From NCBI GenBank assembly GCA_964425255.1, contig CAYRMV010000060.1, positions 1 to 18,940 of the forward strand: a DNA stretch of 18,940 nucleotides, read 5' to 3'. Shown one piece after another: positions 7,182 through 13,708 of the stretch; position 1 is the first letter of the stretch, and each line of letters begins with the position of its first letter. The notes beneath the pieces were generated by a model, which worked only from the letters and a program-made list of their open reading frames with translations, was not told where the DNA came from and made no database searches. The position numbers and the translations under genes are program-made. The stretch comes from CAYRMV01 sp964425255. Its GTDB lineage: Bacteria; Bacteroidota; Bacteroidia; Flavobacteriales_D; Crocinitomicaceae.

Positions 7182-7219
7182 AAAAAAGGCTATTTGAAGT
7201 AAGTTCAAGTAGCCTTTTT
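7182..7219. terminator. Hairpin terminator of globin gene; left copy of duplicated 38-nt repeat
   Basis: A 16-bp stem (7183-7198 with 7204-7219, one G-U pair) surrounds the loop GTAAG, with A-runs on the left and T-runs on the right, so it can stop transcription from both sides. The same 38 bases recur at 9731-9768 with a single difference, at 7209 (G here, A there). The asymmetrical loop shows that the two copies have the same orientation. Confidence 0.93.
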
Positions 7220-7503
7220 GTTTTTTGCATTACTATCTAAAATAATTCAACCTATAAATTACCTTATTCAAACTTGAAGCTGCTTATTCCCGCTTTCGCT
7301 CTCATTCCCGCTCTATCTCATCTGTTGTCCCAACACCCATATCCATCATTTCATTCCACTAACCCGTTTAACCCAAGTTTTGCATTGAGCATAATTTGCC
7401 TGAAAGGCCAACTAAAACAAAGTTTTTTCGGGGTTAACACTGACAAAATTTACAGGTAAAAATAGTAACAACATTTTGGGAACATTATCTATATGTCGCC
7501 TCA

Positions 7504-7929
7504 CTACCTCTTTTCTTCTAAAAGATAGTTTTTACAAACATCATCAGGTTTATAATTACCAATGTAATAAAATCCAAATTGATTATAATTTTTAAAATCA
7601 ATTATTTTGTTATCTTGTATTTCAATTTTTACCTTAGCTTTATCACTTCTTCGAAGTAAATCGGAATTGCAAAAAATTAATTTACAACTATCTTTATCAA
7701 TTTTGAAAAAAAAAGAATGAGATTTAAAATATGGATCTGAAATAGTATCTTTTAAAAATGGTGTATCACTTATGTAAACTCTGTATTGATCTGATAACCA
7801 AGCGATTTTTTTTATGTAAAAATTGCAATTTTTGTTTTTTACATGAATAACAGTACTCATTTTGTCACCTAAGTCACATGAATACAAATTAATCAATAAA
7901 AAAAATGATAAAATACTTCTAATTTTCAT
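7504..7929 (-). CDS. Small lipoprotein, candidate immunity protein
   Basis: I recognise no family. The 141-residue product starts with MKIRSILSFFLLINLYSC, a lipoprotein signal peptide with lipobox LYSC (C18). The rest (about 120 residues) is lysine- and aromatic-rich and probably beta-rich. It has further cysteines at positions in CNFY, SCKLIFC and VCKNY that could form disulfides in the periplasm. Base composition is far more AT-rich than the housekeeping genes. It starts 35 bases downstream of the broken toxin-like module on the same strand, the usual place for the immunity gene of a polymorphic toxin. That function is inferred only from position and the signal peptide. Confidence 0.6.
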   Translation of the reverse strand: MKIRSILSFFLLINLYSCDLGDKMSTVIHVKNKNCNFYIKKIAWLSDQYRVYISDTPFLKDTISDPYFKSHSFFFKIDKDSCKLIFCNSDLLRRSDKAKVKIEIQDNKIIDFKNYNQFGFYYIGNYKPDDVCKNYLLEEKR

Positions 7930-7964
7930 TCTACATATTATTGTTAATAATTATCCCATCCTTC

Positions 7965-8422
7965 TTAAATTCTACGACCTGAATATTCATCTTCACCATA
8001 ATAAGGATATGGCCACGGCCAAGAATTAGTACTAATGCTTCCATTCAATATAAGTACTACCAAAGGTTTTGTATAGTGACCTTTATCCAATGCACCAGCA
8101 AGCATCATATATTTAGTCTTTGATATATGGATACCTAATAAAGTTCCATGTTTTCCATTCATTCCTGCTAAGTAATTTCCAGGACTTCTTGCTGTAGCAT
8201 ATTTACCATTCAACAATCTTCCTGTCATAGTTCCATTAGGCGAGATTGTTTCATCGTTTTAATATCTAGAGTCTTATGAGGTCTTGAAAGCTCAGCAATT
8301 TGATATAAATTGTAGTTTTCTATTGCTGTTTCATGAATTTTTTTTTTTAGACCAGCATCCCAACTTTCATTTAATCTAATAAATCCCTCCGGCTTGTTCC
8401 CAGCTACCGCGCGTGTCCTCAC
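7965..8422 (-). pseudogene. Frameshifted polymorphic-toxin C-terminal-like module
   Basis: Two frames belong together. The first (8422 to about 8257) reads from the repeat peptide RTRAVAG through NKPEGFIRLNESWDAGLKK to HKTLDIK. The second (to the stop at 7965) reads ETISPNGTMTGRLLNGKYAT, then ARSPGNYLAGMNGKHGTLLG, and ends YYGEDEYSGRRI. Adding one A to the A4 run at 8257-8260 joins them smoothly (DIK-N-DETISPNG) into a protein of about 152 residues. The ARSPGNYLAGMNG and GE-EYSGR motifs recall C-terminal domains seen at the ends of Rhs-like polymorphic toxins of Bacteroidota. I cannot name the domain with certainty. No Rhs core precedes it, so it looks like an orphan tip. Either the gene is broken or the sequence has a homopolymer error. 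Confidence 0.55.
8399..8422. repeat. 24-bp repeat, copy 1 (toxin-like module junction)
   Basis: The same 24 bases occur at 8622-8645 with one difference (G at 8411, A at 8634). On the - strand both copies read (V)RTRAVAG followed by NKP (copy 1) or DNKP (copy 2), then unrelated sequence. In this copy CGTGT at 8412-8416 pairs with ACACG at 8421-8425 around a 4-base loop. Confidence 0.8.
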
Positions 8423-8444
8423 ACGTGGTATGTTTTTTTATAAC

Positions 8445-8645
8445 TCATTTACAAACAATAACTCCATCCAACATTCCTTTGTCTCCTGCATAGTCAACAG
8501 CAATGTTATATCTATCATCTTCTGGTTTAAATATACATCCTTCCACTATAGGGTTTGATGAATGTAGTTAATTTTTTTAGAATATTACTTTATTACTAAA
8601 CAATTCAATTGGTTTATTATCCCCAGCTACCGCACGTGTCCTCAC
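8445..8645 (-). pseudogene. Degenerate second repeat-linked module
   Basis: From the upstream 24-bp repeat the - strand reads VRTRAVAGDNKPIEL, then FSNKVIF and a stop. The same frame continues after two TAA codons as LHSSNPIVEGCIFKPEDDRY, then NIAVDYAGDKGMLDGVIVCK, and ends at the TGA at 8445-8447. The second stretch has normal codon use and amino-acid composition and is hard to explain as chance. It is probably the remnant of another C-terminal module attached to the same junction, or of its immunity gene. Neither piece matches a family I know. Confidence 0.45.
8622..8645. repeat. 24-bp repeat, copy 2
   Basis: Second copy of the repeat at 8399-8422, one mismatch, same orientation, 223 bases apart. 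This copy is continuous with the longer GC-richer foldable element to its right. CGTG (8635-8638) can pair with CACG (8647-8650). Confidence 0.8.
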
Positions 8646-8658
8646 CCACGAAGTCACA

Positions 8659-8737
8659 GCGCATCTAAATTTCGTAGGCATTTTCTAAGAACTTAGCGTT
8701 AGCGGTCTCAACGAAGTTAAAGTCTTAGATGTCGCGC
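8659..8737. other. Foldable GC-richer element with nested stems
   Basis: An outer helix is formed by GCGC+ATCTAA (8659-8668) with TTAGAT (8725-8730) and GCGC (8734-8737), leaving a 3-base bulge. Inside it an inner hairpin pairs AACTT (8690-8694) and CGTT (8697-8700) with AACG (8710-8713) and AAGTT (8714-8718), with a 2-base bulge. The 9-base loop contains GCGGT, which can pair with ACCGC in the adjacent 24-bp repeat (8629-8633). No unbroken reading frame explains the stretch on either strand. It could be a structured RNA, a recombination site or part of a family-wide repeat. Confidence 0.45.
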
Positions 8738-8930
8738 GTCAATGAGATTCATGGTTTGAATTTGATGGATGATTAGAATAATTATAAAATAAGAAAATAG
8801 ACCATCATGGTGATAGAGGATTATGTTAATTATTTTATCTTAGCTTTTCAGCTCGTAATTCGTTGTAAATGAGTTTTGAAATGAAAAATCAGATATTTTG
8901 ATTCACAACTTGAATTACCGCTCTCACGAA

Positions 8931-9545
8931 CTACCATTTTTTTGCGTAATAAAACTTTTCTCCAGACTTCTTCTTATATGCGATTAAACCTAGTTGCTTA
9001 TTCCAGTAAAACTCATCGATTTTAGGATAAACATCTGACGCTTCTCTAGTGTTATATCCCGCTTTAACAAATAAAGCTCTAACATTTTTTTTGAGAGTTG
9101 GAAGTAAAATTGTGGTATCAATTAATTCATTGAAATCCCAAAAATATTTAGTTTCTATATCAAGTACAGATATAAATTTTGAACTCTTAGAAATGGTATC
9201 ATATTTATTATATCCATTAAATGAAATTCTATAACTCCCGTTGTAAACTTTAAGCTTACCATTTTCAATTTTTTGTACAAAAGTCTCTCCCATTTGCTTT
9301 TGCCCGTCTCCTAATTCAAAACGATTACAATTTCCCCATCCTATATACTTCTTAACTACAACAAAAGTATCCCTTTCATTTTTTTCGTTGGAAAAAGTAA
9401 TGGTATCATTAACAGAAGCGAAGTCTATCCATGACTTGTCTCCTTCTGACAAAAAGATTTTCTTACAACCTGTATTACACGAAAAAATACTGAATAAAAA
9501 AGGTATTGAATACAATGATAGTTTTATATAAAAAGAAAAATTCAT
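8931..9545 (-). CDS. Hypothetical lipoprotein in the island
   Basis: No family recognised. The 204-residue protein starts MNFSFYIKLSLYSIPFLFSI and has a lipobox-like IFSC (C23), so it is probably an envelope lipoprotein. The mature part is beta-rich with WIDFASVNDTITF, YNGSYRISFNGYN and, near the end, FYWNKQLGLIAYKKKSGEKF, which resembles small secreted or lipid-anchored proteins of unknown role in Bacteroidota. ATG 9545 was preferred to the upstream in-frame ATG at 9626 because it puts the signal peptide at the N-terminus. It is AT-rich like the rest of the island. It could be the immunity gene of a module now lost, or unrelated cargo. Confidence 0.65.
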   Translation of the reverse strand: MNFSFYIKLSLYSIPFLFSIFSCNTGCKKIFLSEGDKSWIDFASVNDTITFSNEKNERDTFVVVKKYIGWGNCNRFELGDGQKQMGETFVQKIENGKLKVYNGSYRISFNGYNKYDTISKSSKFISVLDIETKYFWDFNELIDTTILLPTLKKNVRALFVKAGYNTREASDVYPKIDEFYWNKQLGLIAYKKKSGEKFYYAKKW

Positions 9546-9729
9546 TATTATCTGTTTAAAAATTGACTGGTAAAGGGCTGAATTTTTTTGACAGAATATA
9601 AATATAGAAGAAAAATTAATGTACAACCCAATATTTTCACCTTCTTATTATCAATGTTTCATGTCCTCAAAAATAACATTTCAACTCTTTTCCTGCGGTG
9701 CTGCTGTTGGCGGTGATAACACTACCCAC

Positions 9730-9770
9730 AAAAAAAGGCTATTTGAAGTAAGTTCAAATAGCCTTTTTTT
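9730..9770. terminator. Hairpin terminator of ychF; right copy of duplicated 38-nt repeat
   Basis: An 18-bp perfect stem (9730-9747 with 9753-9770) surrounds the loop GTAAG. It lies 17 bases past the ychF stop codon, and A and T runs on both sides let it work in both directions. Bases 9731-9768 equal 7182-7219 except for one base. Confidence 0.93.
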
Positions 9771-9787
9771 TTGTTATTGATGAACAA

Positions 9788-10885
9788 TTAAACGTTAAAT
9801 CGGAAGTGCATAATGTCTCCATCTTGCACAATGTATTCTTTTCCTTCGACTTTGAATTTTCCAGCGTCTTTGATAGCTGATTCAGAGCCATAGTGGATAT
9901 AGTCTTCGTATTTCATCACTTCTGCACGGATAAATCCTTTTTCGAAATCAGTGTGGATAACTCCAGCTGCTTGTGGCGCAGTCATTCCTTTCTTGATTGT
10001 CCAAGCGCGTACTTCTTTTACACCAGCAGTAAAGTACGTTTCCAATTTCAACAAGGCATAAGCAGAACGAATCAAGCGGTTCACTCCTGGTTCTTCCAAA
10101 CCTAGTTCTTCTAAGAAAAGCTGACGTTCTTCGTAGGTTTCCAATTCCATGATGTCTGCCTCGATTTTAGCACCGATTACCAACACTTCCGCATCTTCGT
10201 CTTTCACAGCTTCTTTTACTTGATCCACGTATTGATTTCCGTTTTTCACAGAAGATTCGTCTACGTTACACAAATACATCACCGGTTTGGACGTGATTAA
10301 TTGGAATTTCTTTACGATTTCGATCTCATTTTCATCCATTTCCATCGAGCGAACGGATTTTCCTTGCTCCAAATGTGCTTTGATGCGTGTAGCTACTTCG
10401 TTTTCTTTCACGATATCTTTATCGCCTGATTTCAATTGACGTGCCACCGAAACAATGCGTTTTTCGATCGTTTCTAAGTCTTTCAATTGCAATTCAATAT
10501 CAATGACTTCTTTGTCTCGGATAGGATTTACCGAACCGTCTACGTGGATGATATTTCCATCGTCAAAACAACGAAGTACATGAATAATGGCATCTGTTTC
10601 ACGGATATTAGCTAAAAACTGGTTCCCCAATCCTTCTCCTTTGGAAGCACCTTTTACCAATCCAGCGATGTCTACAATTTCCATGGTAGTTGGCACAACG
10701 CGCTCCGGATGAACAATCGCTTCTAGTTTTTCCAAGCGCGTATCGGGAACAGAAATAGTTCCGACATTGGGTTCAATCGTACAAAAAGGAAAGTTCGCTG
10801 ATTGCGCTTTCGCATTGGATAAACAGTTAAATAAAGTAGATTTACCCACGTTTGGCAAACCAACAATTCCGCATTTTAAGGCCAT
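9788..10885 (-). CDS. ychF: Redox-responsive ATPase YchF (Obg-related P-loop protein)
   Basis: YchF/OLA1 proteins are Obg-family P-loop NTPases that prefer ATP and associate with ribosomes. The 365-residue protein has the G1 loop GLPNVGKS (9-16), G3 DIAGLVKG (72-79) and NVDE (207-210) in place of the GTP-specific NKxD, the mark of ATP preference. The C-terminal TGS domain has FTAGVKEVRAWTI, HTDFEKGFIRAEV and the ending VQDGDIMHFRFNV. Length is normal. ATG 10885 gives the conserved start MALKCGIVGLP. The longer open frame to 10927 would run through the promoter. It is divergent from the M28 peptidase gene. Confidence 0.97.
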   Translation of the reverse strand: MALKCGIVGLPNVGKSTLFNCLSNAKAQSANFPFCTIEPNVGTISVPDTRLEKLEAIVHPERVVPTTMEIVDIAGLVKGASKGEGLGNQFLANIRETDAIIHVLRCFDDGNIIHVDGSVNPIRDKEVIDIELQLKDLETIEKRIVSVARQLKSGDKDIVKENEVATRIKAHLEQGKSVRSMEMDENEIEIVKKFQLITSKPVMYLCNVDESSVKNGNQYVDQVKEAVKDEDAEVLVIGAKIEADIMELETYEERQLFLEELGLEEPGVNRLIRSAYALLKLETYFTAGVKEVRAWTIKKGMTAPQAAGVIHTDFEKGFIRAEVMKYEDYIHYGSESAIKDAGKFKVEGKEYIVQDGDIMHFRFNV

Positions 10886-10904
10886 ATTTTCTTGAAAATT
10901 GGTG

Positions 10905-10912
10905 CAAAGATA
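10905..10912 (-). promoter_or_regulatory. -7 promoter element of ychF
   Basis: TATCTTTG on the - strand matches TAnnTTTG and lies 19 bases before the ychF ATG. A TTTG at 10925-10928 is only 12 bases further upstream, closer than the usual -33 spacing. Confidence 0.7.
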
Positions 10913-10966
10913 CGAACTAATTTGCAAACATATTTATTTCAATGACTGACATCTCTATGCATTCTT

Positions 10967-10974
10967 TATATTTG
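10967..10974 (+). promoter_or_regulatory. -7 promoter element of the M28 peptidase gene
   Basis: TATATTTG matches TAnnTTTG, 17 bases before the ATG at 10992. Together with the ychF box it makes a 106-bp divergent promoter region. Confidence 0.65.
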
Positions 10975-10991
10975 CTTTTCATTCAAAGCGT

Positions 10992-12365
10992 ATGAAGTAC
11001 ATCCTTTTCATCGGATTCCTTGTTTTTTCGTTTGTTGGTTCAGGTCAAAACAAGGCGAAAGATTCCATTTTTATTCGTCAAATCTATCAAAGTGCACTGA
11101 CGAATGGCAAATCGTATGCCGATTTGTACGAGTTATGTAAACAAGTTGGAGCGCGTTTATCGGGTTCTCCTCAAGCTCAAATGGCCGTTGAATGGGGACA
11201 ACAAAAATTGCTTTCGTATGGTTTTGATACCGTTTTTCTTCAACCGATCATGGTGCCCAAATGGGAGCGAGGTACGAAAGAAAGTGCATGGATCAAAGAG
11301 AAAAACAACGGATTTCAGCCGATTCGGATCTTAGCTTTGGGTGGATCAGTTGGAACAAATGGGTTGATGGAAGCAGATGTAGTTGTATTTTCTTCTTTGG
11401 ACGAATTACGAAAAGCAACGCGATCACAAGTGGAAGGAAAGATTGTTCTTCTCAATCAACCGATGGATGATGCACAAATCAACACGTTCAAAGCATACGG
11501 TGCTTGTTATTCGATCCGTGGAGAGGGAGCTGTTGAAGCGGCAAAATTAGGTGCTGTAGCGGTATTGGTTCGTTCATTGAATTTGGCTGAAGACGAGCAT
11601 CCACATACTGGTTCGATGCACTATGTAGAACAAGTGACTAAAATTCCAGCAGCAGCAATTGCTACCTTGCATGCCGATTGGTTAGCCGAAAAATGTAAGT
11701 CAGGAACGATTCGAGTAGCGATGGAATTGAATTGTCAAAATCACGAACCTGTTCCCAGTTTTAATGTAATTGCGGAAATGCGTGGACAGAAATTTCCGAA
11801 TGAATACATCGTTTTTGGCGGACATTTGGATTCTTGGGATGTTGGTGAAGGTGCTCACGATGATGGCGCTGGAATTGTTCACAGCATGGAAGCATTGCGT
11901 TTATTGAAATCACAGGGTTTTCAGCCTAATCGCACTTTACGGGTTGTCTTTTTTATGAACGAAGAAAATGGTAACATGGGTGGGAAAACGTATGCAGAAT
12001 GGGTGAAACAACGAGGTGAAAAGCATGTCTTGGCGATCGAAAGTGATCGGGGAGGATTTGCACCGAGGGGATTTAGTTGTGATGGTTCGAATGTGCAAGT
12101 CAAGCAAATGCAGCAATTGGTAGCACCTCTTCGAAATTACGAATTACATGATTTTGAAAAAGGATACGGTGGAGTAGATATCAATCCGTTGAAAAATGTT
12201 TTCCCAGGAATTGCTTTGTTTGGTTTTGTGCCTGATTCACAGCGGTATTTTGATTTTCACCACGCTGAAACGGATGTTTTTGAAGCAGTTCACAAACGAG
12301 AATTGGAATTGGGTTGTGCTGCAATGGCTTCCTTTATTTACTTGTTGGATCAATATTGGAAATGA
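10992..12365 (+). CDS. Exported M28 family zinc metallopeptidase (carboxypeptidase Q-like)
   Basis: The 457-residue protein has an N-terminal signal peptide (about 1-18, hydrophobic, ending GSGQN). A cap/PA-like region (about 110-245) lies inside the fold, and an M28 catalytic domain is formed by the rest. The dizinc site is visible: GGHLDSWD (H278, with catalytic D280), GAHDDGAG (D290, bridging), NEENG (E324 as general base, E325 as ligand), ESDRGG (D352) and FHHAETD (H423/H424). The order and length fit carboxypeptidase Q/PGCP-type peptidases, which remove amino acids from peptides outside the cytoplasm. Substrate specificity cannot be told. It stands alone, divergent from ychF. Confidence 0.92.
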   Translation: MKYILFIGFLVFSFVGSGQNKAKDSIFIRQIYQSALTNGKSYADLYELCKQVGARLSGSPQAQMAVEWGQQKLLSYGFDTVFLQPIMVPKWERGTKESAWIKEKNNGFQPIRILALGGSVGTNGLMEADVVVFSSLDELRKATRSQVEGKIVLLNQPMDDAQINTFKAYGACYSIRGEGAVEAAKLGAVAVLVRSLNLAEDEHPHTGSMHYVEQVTKIPAAAIATLHADWLAEKCKSGTIRVAMELNCQNHEPVPSFNVIAEMRGQKFPNEYIVFGGHLDSWDVGEGAHDDGAGIVHSMEALRLLKSQGFQPNRTLRVVFFMNEENGNMGGKTYAEWVKQRGEKHVLAIESDRGGFAPRGFSCDGSNVQVKQMQQLVAPLRNYELHDFEKGYGGVDINPLKNVFPGIALFGFVPDSQRYFDFHHAETDVFEAVHKRELELGCAAMASFIYLLDQYWK

Positions 12366-12443
12366 TACAAATCGAATCTCAGGTTGAAAGATTTACGAAG
12401 ACAGGTTTTTTTCTTTGGTTAAAATCAAACAAGAAATTCAGAA

Positions 12444-13640
12444 TTAATCCAAATCGAGGTTGCGTAAATGAAATTCGTAATGACCTTTCTCCAGTTTCAT
12501 TGTGCCTTCCATTTGTTGAACAAGTAGATCCATTAATTCGCTACCAAAGCCTTTTTTCGCTTCTGATTTCCATTCACCGGAATCGGTATATCGGAGCATG
12601 ATTTTTTCTTCTGATTCTTGTATGATTTCAAGAAAAAGTTGATTCACTTTTTTAACATCAAAACCATGCTTGAAGGAGTTGGTGATGAGTTCGTTTAGTA
12701 TCAATCCAAGGGGAACAATTGTTTTTAGTCCAATTTCATTTATGGCTAATTTTAATTGCATATCGACCACCAAATGAGGTTGTTGAATTGACTTGATTTC
12801 TTGTGTCAATTCTTCCACATAGGACTGAAAATTGAAGTGATTGAGTTGGTTGTTTTGGTATAACTTCTGATGGATCAATGAAATAGAATGAATTCGGTTG
12901 ATGGCAGAATCAAAACTTTTCTCAGCGTCTTCGTGTTCGATTTCGTCCTGTTGCATACGAAGTAAACTAACCACCAATTGCAAGTTGTTTTTGATTCGAT
13001 GGTGAATTTCTTGCATTAAGATGCGGTTTTCGTTGTTTTTTTGTTTTAAATTTTCATTTAGATGGATCAGTTTTGCTTCATTTTCAATTTGAAGTTTGAT
13101 GAATGTCCGAAGCAAATAGGTTAAGGAAAATAGTGCAATCAGAAATTCAAGTAAACCACTCCAGAGTTCGATATCATTCAGTGATTTTAAATTGGCAATG
13201 TGCAGATTCATTCCGAAAATATAAAACACCAAGAAATTAGCAGAATGGAGAATTAAAAAGAAATTTCCCACGCGATTTCCAAGTCCGATATAAGAGAAAA
13301 CGACAATACAAGCTGTCCAAACTATATCTGCATAATGCAACATATTGAGTAACGTATGCATCGATGCAATGACAATCGTACTAACAGCTATAGCAAAAAT
13401 CCAAAAAACGGATAAAAAATTTGTTGTTTTTATCAAGTATGTTGTAGTGAAAACACAAACCAAAAAAGCAATTCCATAATAAAGGGAAGAAAGTGGATTG
13501 TAAAAGAAAATTGAAATGGTCAGAACGGCAAAAAGAATGGTGAAAATCCAACTTAATCGCCAAACCAAGATGTACTTAGCAAAATCAAAAGATGATTTGA
13601 AATGATTTTCTTCTAACGGTTGAATTTTACCAAAACGCAT
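12444..13640 (-). CDS. Orphan membrane sensor histidine kinase, HisKA_2 type
   Basis: The 398-residue protein has about six hydrophobic helices between residues 24 and 180 without a large periplasmic domain, as in membrane-embedded sensors. A short coiled region (about 183-206) leads to the HisKA_2 dimerisation box EIHHRIKNNLQLVVSLLRMQ, with the phospho-acceptor at H213/H214. An ATPase domain follows with the N box LILNELITNSFKHG (N316), a DSG box (D353-G355) and the GFGSELM glycine box. HisKA_2 kinases often pair with CheY-like or PAS-linked regulators, but no response regulator is near, so the partner is encoded elsewhere. The promoter box ends 4 bases before the ATG. The gene lies directly behind the gyrB terminator. 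Confidence 0.9.
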   Translation of the reverse strand: MRFGKIQPLEENHFKSSFDFAKYILVWRLSWIFTILFAVLTISIFFYNPLSSLYYGIAFLVCVFTTTYLIKTTNFLSVFWIFAIAVSTIVIASMHTLLNMLHYADIVWTACIVVFSYIGLGNRVGNFFLILHSANFLVFYIFGMNLHIANLKSLNDIELWSGLLEFLIALFSLTYLLRTFIKLQIENEAKLIHLNENLKQKNNENRILMQEIHHRIKNNLQLVVSLLRMQQDEIEHEDAEKSFDSAINRIHSISLIHQKLYQNNQLNHFNFQSYVEELTQEIKSIQQPHLVVDMQLKLAINEIGLKTIVPLGLILNELITNSFKHGFDVKKVNQLFLEIIQESEEKIMLRYTDSGEWKSEAKKGFGSELMDLLVQQMEGTMKLEKGHYEFHLRNLDLD

Positions 13641-13644
13641 ATAC

Positions 13645-13652
13645 CAAAGGTA
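13645..13652 (-). promoter_or_regulatory. -7 promoter element of the histidine kinase gene
   Basis: TACCTTTG on the - strand stands just 4 bases before the ATG (13640), so transcription should start at or within a base or two of the start codon, giving a leaderless or nearly leaderless mRNA. There is no alternative ATG for the next 90 codons. Confidence 0.6.
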
Positions 13653-13663
13653 GTATTTTTGAA

Positions 13664-13693
13664 CAAAAAAAAGGCCTCCGAAGAGACCTTTTT
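13664..13693 (-). terminator. gyrB terminator with UUCG tetraloop
   Basis: On the - strand the sequence reads GGTCTC-TTCG-GAGGCC followed by eight T, with A-runs before it. The stem has one mismatch (13675 with 13686) and a C(UUCG)G tetraloop, which is very stable. It begins 16 bases after the gyrB stop codon. Confidence 0.88.
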
Positions 13694-13708
13694 ACTTGTG
13701 TTTTTTTT

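Larger units (their letters stand above)
7182..9768. mobile_element. AT-rich accessory island between duplicated terminator repeats
   Basis: The island separates the convergent globin (+) and ychF (-) genes, which would normally share one bidirectional terminator. Instead a near-identical terminator stands at each end in direct orientation. The inside is much richer in A+T than the flanks and codes only on the - strand. It holds two lipoprotein genes, two broken repeat-associated modules and a foldable repeat element. No integrase, transposase or other mobility gene is present. The arrangement fits insertion at a terminator with duplication of the site, or homologous recombination between terminators, but the mechanism is inference. 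Confidence 0.55.

Noticed and set aside
7286..7312. ATTCCCGCT occurring twice 18 bases apart
   Set aside because: Only two short copies in pyrimidine-rich DNA; not enough to call an operator or CRISPR-like repeat.
7274..7459. Open frame of 61 codons beginning TTG on the + strand, between the left hairpin and the lipoprotein gene
   Set aside because: Non-ATG start, no promoter or leader, proline/serine-rich translation of a pyrimidine-rich stretch and no sign of coding composition. It is probably chance.
8225..8422. A separate 65-codon gene upstream of the 87-codon frame
   Set aside because: One inserted A joins the two frames into one coherent protein, so they are better treated as one broken gene.
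8620..8740. - strand reading of the foldable element as a protein with DFNFVETANAKFLENAYEI and DFVGEDTCGSWG
   Set aside because: The frame is interrupted by stop codons at two places and ends in a stop right after the repeat, while a different frame leads into the module. The regular look may come from the repeat structure.
12366..12443. Bidirectional terminator between the convergent M28 peptidase and histidine kinase genes
   Set aside because: Only weak stems can be drawn and the T-run is not placed after a stable hairpin.
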